Source: Rhodococcus sp. 1168
GTDB lineage: Bacteria; Actinomycetota; Actinomycetes; Mycobacteriales; Mycobacteriaceae
Reading direction: 5' to 3'
Length of the DNA stretch: 64,000 bases
Assembly (NCBI RefSeq): GCF_002091955.1
Contig: NZ_MKKY01000039.1
Location: forward strand, 1-64,000
Shown: one piece after another, positions 57,852-64,000 of the stretch
How positions within the stretch are numbered: position 1 is the stretch's first letter
Layout of the letters: each line of letters starts with the position of its first letter
Notes under the pieces: generated by a model
Told to the model about the DNA's origin: nothing
Databases searched by the model: none
The model's input: the letters and a program-made list of their open reading frames with translations, nothing else
Translations under genes and position numbers: made by a program

Positions 57852-58006
57852 ATTGCTTCGGCCGGTGGGTGGTAGTTCGCTCGCTTGGCGTTCGGCGATC
57901 TGATGCGAGTGATCGGTGTCTCGCTTGCACAGCGCATCAGGTGCGGCATATCAACATTCAGGTGGGCGAGTCATTGCTTCTTTCCTTCACTTGTAGATGA
58001 GCCCAT
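57852..58006. other. Gene-free DNA after map
   Basis: No gene is supported here. CTGATGCG (57900-57907) and CGCATCAG (57933-57940) can pair across 25 bases and might be a weak terminator for map. Confidence 0.3.
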
Positions 58007-58035
58007 TTGGCCTGGTGAGGGTTTGCCGGTAACAT
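58007..58035 (+). promoter_or_regulatory. Candidate promoter of the infA-rpoA operon
   Basis: TTGGCC (58007-58012), 17 bases, TAACAT (58030-58035). The predicted leader (~225 bases to infA) contains CATGCG/CGCATG (58051-58056 and 58068-58073) with the loop presenting CCGGTTGCT, similar to the element near three other ribosomal promoters. No gene lies between here and infA. Confidence 0.55.
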
Positions 58036-58267
58036 AGGTCGACGGTGCGCCATGCGTGCCGGTTGCTCGCATGCCTACGTAAGTTGGCTGACGGTCGACC
58101 GGCCGATACTGCCAGCTCAGACGATTGATATTGCTGCTCGTGCAATAGGATGTCGCCGGTTCTGAAAGTTGACGTCGCCAGCTTCGGCTGAGCGGCGGCG
58201 TGAGCATCACGGTAAACGAATCACATATGCAATCAACCAGGTGTACAAAGCCAGGATCGCGGAGGAT

Positions 58268-58489
58268 ATGGCAAAGAAAGACGGCGCCATCGAGGTAGAG
58301 GGCCGAGTTGTCGAACCCTTGCCCAATGCGATGTTTCGCATCGAGCTCGAAAACGGCCACAAGGTACTCGCTCACATCAGTGGGAAGATGCGACAGCACT
58401 ACATCCGTATCCTTCCCGAGGATCGCGTCGTAGTGGAGCTCTCTCCATATGACCTCACGCGTGGGCGCATCGTTTACCGCTACAAGTAA
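58268..58489 (+). CDS. infA: Translation initiation factor IF-1
   Basis: The 73-residue IF-1 occupies the 30S A site during initiation. It is the standard OB-fold sequence [20 protein letters not shown] ending [10 protein letters not shown]. The ATG at 58268 follows GGAGG; a longer in-frame start at 58169 adds residues foreign to the family. Confidence 0.98.
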   Translation: MAKKDGAIEVEGRVVEPLPNAMFRIELENGHKVLAHISGKMRQHYIRILPEDRVVVELSPYDLTRGRIVYRYK

Positions 58490-58595
58490 GAGCTTCTTCG
58501 GCCAGGTCCGGTCGAAGAGAACCATGCTCGAACGTGTTGATTCGTTCTTCGTGAACGGGCCGATGCGCACGAGCTACACACAGGAGATCAACGAC

Positions 58596-58709
58596 GTGAA
58601 GGTTCAGCCGAGCGTCAAGAAGATCTGCGAAAAATGCAAGGTGATCCGCCGTAACGGGCGAGTCATGGTGATCTGCGACAACCTGCGTCACAAGCAGCGT
58701 CAGGGATAA
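58596..58709 (+). CDS. rpmJ: 50S ribosomal protein L36
   Basis: The 37-residue L36 is a zinc-ribbon 50S protein, with Cys11, Cys14, Cys27 and His32 (CEKC...CDNLRH). The GTG at 58596 has AGGAGA eight bases upstream and gives the exact family length; a longer frame from 58449 overlaps infA and is rejected. Confidence 0.96.
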   Translation: MKVQPSVKKICEKCKVIRRNGRVMVICDNLRHKQRQG

Positions 58710-58793
58710 CCACCGAGCACTTCGCTTTCTGCTTGGCACATAGCTAGAAGATGACCTCCCAGCACCAACCGCGACATACGCGTTGCGGCATAC

Positions 58794-58813
58794 CCCCGGC
58801 ACGGAGGCCGGGG
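58794..58813 (+). other. GC-rich hairpin in the rpmJ-rpsM gap
   Basis: CCCCGGC (58794-58800) and GCCGGGG (58807-58813) give a seven-base GC stem, followed a little later by TTTT (58824-58827). The 214-base gap has no gene. It may attenuate transcription into rpsM or mark a processing site. Confidence 0.4.
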
Positions 58814-58923
58814 CCCCACTGAGTTTTAGAAGACGGTTGCTTCGAGAAGGATCTGTTTTCAGCAGTACAGAGGCACAGGGGACGGACTGGGAGCAGACCT
58901 CCGGACACGAAAAGGATTGCCAC

Positions 58924-59298
58924 ATGGCACGTCTCGCAGGTGTTGATCTTCCGCGCGAAAAGCGCATGGAGATCGCACTGACATACATTTACGGCGTTGG
59001 CCGTACCCGTTCCAAGGAAATTCTGGTTGCAACAGGGGTCAATCCCGACCTGCGCAGCAAGGACCTGTCCGATGAAGATCTGGGCAAGCTCCGCGAGTAC
59101 ATCGAGGAGTCCCTCAAAGTCGAGGGCGACCTGCGCCGCGAGGTTCAGGCCGACATCCGTCGCAAGATCGAAATCGGCTGCTACCAGGGCCTTCGCCACC
59201 GTCGTGGTCTGCCCGTCCGAGGACAGCGCACCAAGACCAATGCGCGCACCCGCAAGGGCCCCAAGCGCACCATTGCCGGCAAGAAGAAGGCGAAGTAA
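58924..59298 (+). CDS. rpsM: 30S ribosomal protein S13
   Basis: The 124-residue S13 of the 30S head contacts the P-site t[23 protein letters not shown] and the C-terminal [20 protein letters not shown] are diagnostic. The ATG at 58924 is preferred to a longer frame from 58783. Its stop overlaps rpsK by one base. Confidence 0.98.
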   Translation: MARLAGVDLPREKRMEIALTYIYGVGRTRSKEILVATGVNPDLRSKDLSDEDLGKLREYIEESLKVEGDLRREVQADIRRKIEIGCYQGLRHRRGLPVRGQRTKTNARTRKGPKRTIAGKKKAK

Positions 59299-59711
59299 TG
59301 CCCCCTAAAGCACGCGGTACAGGTCCTAAGAAGACACAGAAGACGCGTCGCAGGGACAAGAAGAACGTCCCGCACGGATCTGCTCACATCAAGAGCACGT
59401 TCAACAACACGATCGTCTCGATCACCGACCCCGCAGGCAACGTCATCTCCTGGGCTTCCTCGGGTCACGTGGGCTTCAAGGGCTCGCGTAAGTCGACGCC
59501 GTTCGCGGCCCAGCTTGCAGCCGAGAGTGCTGCACGCAAGGCGCAGGAACACGGTGTCAAGAAGGTCGACGTGTTCGTCAAGGGTCCCGGTTCCGGCCGT
59601 GAGACCGCTATTCGTTCGCTTCAGGCCGCAGGCCTGGAGGTCGGCACCATCTCCGATGTCACCCCCCAGCCGCACAACGGTTGCCGTCCGCCGAAGCGGC
59701 GTCGGGTCTAG
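59298..59711 (+). CDS. rpsK: 30S ribosomal protein S11
   Basis: The 137-residue S11 lines the platform near the E-site m[18 protein letters not shown] and the C-terminal [18 protein letters not shown] are standard. A basic N-terminal extension ([12 protein letters not shown]) is usual in this group. Confidence 0.98.
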   Translation: MPPKARGTGPKKTQKTRRRDKKNVPHGSAHIKSTFNNTIVSITDPAGNVISWASSGHVGFKGSRKSTPFAAQLAAESAARKAQEHGVKKVDVFVKGPGSGRETAIRSLQAAGLEVGTISDVTPQPHNGCRPPKRRRV

Positions 59712-59732
59712 CGGGAAGGAAAGGTTTAGAAA

Positions 59733-60338
59733 ATGGCACGTTATACCGGTCCTATCACCCGCAAGTCTCGTCGTCTGCGCGTTGACCTTGTTGGAGGCGA
59801 CCAAGCATTCGAGCGTCGTCCCTACCCGCCCGGCCAGCACGGCCGCGCGCGGATCAAGGAGAGCGAGTACCTGCTCCAGCTGCAGGAGAAGCAGAAGGCT
59901 CGCTTCACCTACGGCGTGATGGAGAAGCAGTTCCGTCTCTACTACAAGGAAGCCAACCGTCGCCCCGGCAAGACCGGTGAGAACTTGTTGACAATCCTCG
60001 AGACACGCCTCGACAACGTCGTGTATCGCGCTGGTCTGGCACGCACTCGTCGTCAGGCACGCCAGCTGGTCACCCACGGTCACTTCCTTGTGAACAACAA
60101 GCGAGTGGACATCCCCAGCTACCGCGTCTCGCAGTACGACATCATCGATGTCCGCGAGAAGTCCGCGCAGACACTGCCGATCCAGATCGCTCGTGAGAGC
60201 TACGGGGATCGTCCGGTGGCCGCATGGTTGCAGGTAGTTCCTAACCGTCTTCGCATCCTCGTTCACCGGGTGCCGGAGCGCGCACAGATCGATGTGCCGC
60301 TCCAGGAGCAGCTCATCGTCGAGTTCTACTCGAAGTAA
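59733..60338 (+). CDS. rpsD: 30S ribosomal protein S4
   Basis: The 201-residue S4 initiates 30S assembly. The N-terminus MARYTGPITRKSRRL lacks the zinc cysteines of some S4 forms; the S4 RNA-binding domain is at ~90-155 (RLDNVVYRAGLARTRRQARQ). A long hairpin follows before rpoA. Confidence 0.98.
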   Translation: MARYTGPITRKSRRLRVDLVGGDQAFERRPYPPGQHGRARIKESEYLLQLQEKQKARFTYGVMEKQFRLYYKEANRRPGKTGENLLTILETRLDNVVYRAGLARTRRQARQLVTHGHFLVNNKRVDIPSYRVSQYDIIDVREKSAQTLPIQIARESYGDRPVAAWLQVVPNRLRILVHRVPERAQIDVPLQEQLIVEFYSK

Positions 60339-60386
60339 GACGCACCACGCATGTGAGCTCTCGACAAGTTCACATGCGTATGCGTC
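60339..60386 (+). other. Long two-part hairpin between rpsD and rpoA
   Basis: Inner arms ACGCATGTGA (60347-60356) and TCACATGCGT (60370-60379) are perfect; outer arms GACGCA (60339-60344) and TGCGTC (60381-60386) extend the stem. It starts right after the rpsD stop and lacks a T-run, so it may be an RNA-processing or stability element rather than a full terminator. Confidence 0.6.
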
Positions 60387-60435
60387 TCCATACCTGGACG
60401 TCAAATAGCGGACGTCCGTACAGGAGGACCACACA

Positions 60436-61500
60436 ATGCTCATTTCACAGCGCCCGACGCTGACCGAAGAGGTCATCGCCGACAACCGCTCGAAATTCGT
60501 CATCGAGCCGCTCGAGCCTGGCTTCGGTTACACACTCGGCAACTCGCTCCGCCGTACCCTGCTGTCGTCGATCCCCGGCGCTGCTGTCACCAGCATCCGT
60601 ATCGACGGCGTCCTCCACGAATTCACTACTGTTCCGGGAGTCAAGGAAGATGTCACCGACATCATCCTGAATCTCAAGGGCCTCGTCGTGAGCTCCGAAG
60701 AAGACGAGCCGGTCACCATGTACGTCCGCAAACAGGGCCCAGGCGCTGTTACCGCAGGCGACATCGTTCCTCCGGCCGGCGTCACGGTGAACAATCCGGA
60801 TCTGCATATCGCGACTTTGAACGACAAAGGCAAGCTGGAGATCGAGCTCGTAGTCGAGCGCGGTCGTGGCTATGTCCCTGCCGTCCAGAACAAGGCATCA
60901 GGCGCCGAGATCGGCCGTATCCCGGTCGACTCGATCTACTCGCCCGTGCTCAAGGTCACTTACAAGGTGGAGGCCACTCGCGTCGAACAGCGCACCGACT
61001 TCGATCGGCTCGTTCTCGACGTGGAGACCAAGAACTCCATCACCGCGCGGGACGCGCTCGCTTCGGCGGGCAAGACCCTGGTTGAGCTCTTCGGCCTCGC
61101 CCGTGAGCTGAACGTCGAAGCAGAAGGAATCGAGATCGGACCCTCGCCCGCCGAGGCCGATCACATCGCTTCCTTCGGACTCCCCATCGAGGATCTGGAC
61201 CTCACGGTCCGTTCCTACAACTGCCTCAAGCGCGAGGGTGTTCACACCGTCGGCGAGCTGGTTGGTCGTACCGAGTCCGATCTGCTGGACATTCGTAACT
61301 TCGGACAGAAGTCCATCGACGAGGTAAAGGTCAAGCTGCACTCGCTTGGTCTTTCACTCAAGGACAGCCCCGCGTCCTTCGATCCGACGACCGTGCCCGG
61401 ATACGACGCCACCACGGGTACGTGGAGCGACACCGACGCCGGATCCTTCGCTGAAGGCGAAGGCACCGAGCAGGACTACGCCGAGACAGAACAGCTGTAA
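60436..61500 (+). CDS. rpoA: RNA polymerase alpha subunit
   Basis: The 354-residue alpha subunit nucleates RNA polymerase assembly. The N-terminal domain ([22 protein letters not shown]) dimerises, and the C-terminal domain (~250-315, [20 protein letters not shown]) contacts UP elements and activators. An acidic tail of ~35 residues follows. The ATG at 60436 has AGGAGGA upstream. Confidence 0.98.
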   Translation: MLISQRPTLTEEVIADNRSKFVIEPLEPGFGYTLGNSLRRTLLSSIPGAAVTSIRIDGVLHEFTTVPGVKEDVTDIILNLKGLVVSSEEDEPVTMYVRKQGPGAVTAGDIVPPAGVTVNNPDLHIATLNDKGKLEIELVVERGRGYVPAVQNKASGAEIGRIPVDSIYSPVLKVTYKVEATRVEQRTDFDRLVLDVETKNSITARDALASAGKTLVELFGLARELNVEAEGIEIGPSPAEADHIASFGLPIEDLDLTVRSYNCLKREGVHTVGELVGRTESDLLDIRNFGQKSIDEVKVKLHSLGLSLKDSPASFDPTTVPGYDATTGTWSDTDAGSFAEGEGTEQDYAETEQL

Positions 61501-61534
61501 CCAGCTCGCTGGAGCTCTTACTAGGAGATTCAAC

Positions 61535-62125
61535 ATGCCCAAGCCCACCAAGGGCCGCCGTCTCGGCGGGTCGGCGTCGCACCAGAAGGCCATCCTGGCC
61601 AACCTCGCGACGGCACTCTTCGAGCACGGCCGCATCACCACTACCGAGTCGAAGGCCAAGCGCCTTCGTCCCCACGCCGAGAAGCTCGTGACCCATGCAA
61701 AGCATGGCGATCTCGCTCATCGTCGTGAGGTTCTCAAGATCATCAACAACAAAGATGTCGTACACAAGCTCTTCGCCGAGATCGGGCCGTTTTTCGCCGA
61801 TCGCGACGGTGGCTACACGCGCATCATCAAGACAGTTCCCCGCAAGGGTGACAACTCGCCGATGGCCATCATCGAGCTCGTCAACGAGCAGACGGTGTCC
61901 AACGAAGCAGATCGCGCTCGTCGCGTGAAGGCTTCGCAGGCTGCTCCAGCTGCCGAGGCACCTGCCGCGGACAACGTCGTCGAGGCTGTCGAAGCCGACG
62001 CGACCGAGGCCGAGGTCGAGAACGCCGAAGCTGTAGTCGATGGCATCGAGGACAACGACGCTCACGCGTCGGACGCCGCCGATGCCGAGGCTGTGTCGAC
62101 TGAAACCGAAGCCAAGAAGGACTAG
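61535..62125 (+). CDS. rplQ: 50S ribosomal protein L17
   Basis: The 196-residue L17 sits near the tunnel exit. The core ([20 protein letters not shown] to about 120) is followed by ~75 residues rich in Ala, Glu and Asp, an acidic extension common in actinobacteria. The ATG at 61535 follows AGGAGA; a longer frame from within rpoA is rejected. Confidence 0.97.
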   Translation: MPKPTKGRRLGGSASHQKAILANLATALFEHGRITTTESKAKRLRPHAEKLVTHAKHGDLAHRREVLKIINNKDVVHKLFAEIGPFFADRDGGYTRIIKTVPRKGDNSPMAIIELVNEQTVSNEADRARRVKASQAAPAAEAPAADNVVEAVEADATEAEVENAEAVVDGIEDNDAHASDAADAEAVSTETEAKKD

Positions 62126-62139
62126 TCCTCTTGAGTTTC

Positions 62140-63021
62140 ATGCACGACCGAAGCGGACCCGCCATTCCTTCCGAGGACGGCGGGTCCGCTTCTTTGCGGT
62201 CCGCTACCCGACTCCGCTTGGACATTGCGTACGACGGCACGGATTTCTCCGGCTGGGCACGACAGCCCGGCATCAGGACTGTGTGTGGAGTGCTGGAAGA
62301 CGCATTTTCGACCGTGCTGAGGCAGCGCATCGAGCTGACGGTCGCGGGCCGTACCGACGCCGGTGTGCACGCTTTCGGGCAGGTTGCACACTTCGATGTT
62401 GTCGGCGGTATCGACGAGCCGGAGCGATTGGTACGCCGGATGGCTAGGTTCTTGCCCACCGATGTTCGGGTGAAGGCGATTTCGGTCGTTTCGGAAGATT
62501 TCGATGCGCGGTTCTCGGCGCTTCGCCGACACTACGAATACAGGTTCAGTACCGCGCGCTACGGAGTCGACCCACTGGAAGTACGAGGCGTGGTGGGATG
62601 GGCGCGAGAGATCGACCTCGACGCGATCCGTGATGCATCGTCGAGGTTGTTGGGCCTGCACGATTTCGCGGCCTTCTGTAAGCGCAGGGATGGCGCGACC
62701 ACCGTTCGCGAGCTCCAACGATTCGACTGGGAACGCACTGCAGACCGCGTCAGTGCCTACGTCAGCGCCGACGCGTTCTGCTGGTCCATGGTTCGCAGTC
62801 TCGTAGGAGCGATGCAAGCAGTGGGTGAAGGTCGTCGGACTCCGGAGTGGACCGAGGAGCTTCTGAATACGCGATCGCGGTCGAGTGAAGTAACCGTTGC
62901 GCCGGCGCACGGACTGTCGCTGATGGCGGTCGACTATCCGGCCGAGGATGACCTCGTAGCGCGGAACCGGGCGACACGCGAAGTGCGCTCGGCGATCACG
63001 CAGCCGGACGGGTGCTGTTAG
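62140..63021 (+). CDS. truA: tRNA pseudouridine synthase A
   Basis: The enzyme makes pseudouridine at tRNA positions 38-40. With the ATG at 62140 it has 293 residues; the catalytic Asp is Asp73 in [10 protein letters not shown], and [16 protein letters not shown] (24-39) is the usual start of the fold. Alternative starts are TTG at 62131 and TTG at 62194. The later one would remove an N-terminal stretch that is encoded by a terminator hairpin, and homologues vary here, so the true start is uncertain. It follows rplQ by 14 bases, the usual place in actinobacteria. Confidence 0.93.
   Translation: MHDRSGPAIPSEDGGSASLRSATRLRLDIAYDGTDFSGWARQPGIRTVCGVLEDAFSTVLRQRIELTVAGRTDAGVHAFGQVAHFDVVGGIDEPERLVRRMARFLPTDVRVKAISVVSEDFDARFSALRRHYEYRFSTARYGVDPLEVRGVVGWAREIDLDAIRDASSRLLGLHDFAAFCKRRDGATTVRELQRFDWERTADRVSAYVSADAFCWSMVRSLVGAMQAVGEGRRTPEWTEELLNTRSRSSEVTVAPAHGLSLMAVDYPAEDDLVARNRATREVRSAITQPDGCC
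62151..62195 (+). terminator. Intrinsic terminator overlapping the truA start
   Basis: AAGCGGACCCGCC (62151-62163) and its exact complement (62179-62191) form a 13-base stem with a 15-base loop, followed by CTTT. It fits the end of the infA-rplQ operon but lies inside the first codons of truA as usually called. Confidence 0.75.
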
Positions 63022-63066
63022 CCGATCGGTCGGTTGATGGTGGGACCGGGCTACTAGACTTTCAGT

Positions 63067-63630
63067 GTGACCATGGACCCGATCGGACTTGCCGTCGTTC
63101 TAGCCAGTGTCCGGCCAGGACGCGTCGGGCCCGTTGTTGCTGATTGGTTCTTACGGACCGTTTCCGAGCGCAACGACGTCGTGGCTACGAAGATCGACCT
63201 GATGGATGCCGCGCTCCCCGCGGACTTGTCGCCGTCTCCTGCAGGGGAGGAGTTCGCAGCAGCGATCGGTGCGGTCGACGCGGTGGTGGTAGTGACGCCC
63301 GAATACAACCATGGATATCCTGGGGCGCTCAAGACGGCACTCGATACTGTGAAATATCAGTGGCGGGGCAAGTCGATCGGATTCGTGTCGTACGGCGGAC
63401 TCGGTGGAGGACTGCGCGCAACGGAGCAACTGCGTCAGGTCGCTGCAGAGTTGCACATGGTGGCGGTCCGCGACAGTGTCGGTTTTCACCGGGTACGCAC
63501 TGCGTTCGATGAGAACGGTCATACCGACGACAGTGCTGCGGTCGACGCTGCCGGCCGTATGTTGAGCCAATTGCATTGGTGGGCAACGGCATCGAAAGTT
63601 CAGTCGAGAGCGTTTCCGTATCCTGGCTGA
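63067..63630 (+). CDS. NADPH-dependent FMN reductase-like flavoprotein
   Basis: The 187-residue protein has a flavodoxin-like fold of the NADPH-dependent FMN reductase family. LAVVLASVRPGRVGPVVADW is the phosphate-binding start, VVVTPEYNHGYPGALKTALD the flavin/dimer motif and FVSYGGLGGGLRATEQLR the isoalloxazine loop. Such enzymes reduce flavin or quinones; the specific role is unknown. The GTG at 63067 and an ATG at 63073 are both possible starts. Its end overlaps the converging minus-strand gene by 31 bases. Confidence 0.88.
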   Translation: MTMDPIGLAVVLASVRPGRVGPVVADWFLRTVSERNDVVATKIDLMDAALPADLSPSPAGEEFAAAIGAVDAVVVVTPEYNHGYPGALKTALDTVKYQWRGKSIGFVSYGGLGGGLRATEQLRQVAAELHMVAVRDSVGFHRVRTAFDENGHTDDSAAVDAAGRMLSQLHWWATASKVQSRAFPYPG

Positions 63631-64000
63631 GTGAGATCGGCGGCGCTTCGCACGCTGCGGGGCCTGCCGATGAATGCGGTTTCCTGCGAAATCGTCACGA
63701 GCATCAACTCGGTTTCGTTTCGACCGGCGCGCACCATGATGCGGTCACCTGCGGCGCCGGGTTGGACGATGGAAAGGTCGGGATCCGACATCGGTTCGCG
63801 AGGTGGTCTTTCGGTCACGGTCATCACCGTGGTGTCGCCGGGTTGCGAGCGCGCGGGCACCACGACGGCGTCGGCGAAATCCTGCACGAGTACGTCGAAT
63901 CCTCCTGTGCCTCGGTGTGGGCCGCCGTCGATGAGTAGCCTGTCCGGTGTCGCGATCGAGTCGACGAGGGGCCCCCATGCGTGTGGTCGATCGGACCTGA
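63600..64000 (-). CDS. C-terminal part of an unidentified protein (runs off right edge)
   Basis: An uninterrupted minus-strand frame runs from the window edge to the TGA at 63600, giving ~132 residues without an obvious start, so the gene begins outside. Visible stretches are HAWGPLVDSIATPDRLLIDGG, FDVLVQDFADAVVVPARSQP and the C-terminus LTQPGYGNALD. The family was not recognised. In related actinobacteria the truA neighbourhood often holds ESX-4 type VII secretion genes, so a secretion component is possible but unproven. No membrane segment is seen in this part. Confidence 0.55.
   Translation of the reverse strand, partial: RSDRPHAWGPLVDSIATPDRLLIDGGPHRGTGGFDVLVQDFADAVVVPARSQPGDTTVMTVTERPPREPMSDPDLSIVQPGAAGDRIMVRAGRNETELMLVTISQETAFIGRPRSVRSAADLTQPGYGNALD

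Overview
The window is high-GC actinobacterial DNA. It most probably comes from Rhodococcus or a close mycolic-acid-bearing relative: it encodes an antigen-85-type mycolyltransferase, its ribosomal proteins are of the mycobacterial/nocardial type (zinc S14, C-terminally extended S3 and L17), and the gene order around S10/spc/alpha fits that group. The genus is an inference.

Region 1 (1-31588, + strand) is a large non-ribosomal peptide synthetase (NRPS) locus of four giant genes; the first is cut by the left window edge. Reading core motifs by eye gives: NRPS1 (A)-T-C-A-T-E-C-A*, NRPS2 A-T-C-A-T-C-A*, NRPS3 A-T-C-A-T-TE, NRPS4 A-T-C-A-T-C-A-T-TE. A* is a truncated adenylation-like domain that has lost its catalytic motifs. 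It sits at the C-terminus of both proteins that end after a condensation domain. Each full-length NRPS instead starts with a Ser/Arg-rich tail followed by an intact A domain, so C-A modules are split between proteins. NRPS1 to NRPS3 look like one line ending in a thioesterase; NRPS4 may be a second, tripeptide line or may accept a chain from elsewhere. One A domain (NRPS2, second) reads clearly as threonine.

Region 2 (31589-39258) holds a secreted mycolyltransferase facing a secreted lipase across a long shared terminator. Then come minus-strand genes: a DrrABC-like ABC exporter (ATPase plus two permeases), an AurF/CmlI-like diiron N-oxygenase translationally coupled to a prephenate-dehydrogenase-like enzyme whose catalytic His position is Asn, and a DUF4442 hotdog protein. 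Exporter and oxygenase are plausible tailoring/export partners of the NRPS, but this is inference.

Region 3 (39259-63021, mostly + strand) is the ribosomal protein supercluster: S10 operon (rpsJ to rpsQ), spc operon (rplN to rplO, with a break between rpsZ and rpsH), secY-adk-map, and infA-rpmJ-rpsM-rpsK-rpsD-rpoA-rplQ-truA. Between rpsQ and rplN, on the opposite strand, sits a tightly coupled three-gene cassette: a DUF559/Vsr-like nuclease, a winged-helix-like protein and a 1058-residue protein with two P-loops whose C-terminal half is HerA/FtsK-like. This resembles the architecture of HerA-nuclease defence or DNA-processing systems and is the best candidate for an undescribed system. Three ribosomal promoters (rpsJ, rplN, rpsH) share a nearly identical sequence at the same distance downstream of the -10 box.

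Region 4 (63022-64000) has an NADPH-dependent FMN reductase-like gene and the C-terminal part of an unidentified minus-strand gene that runs off the right edge.
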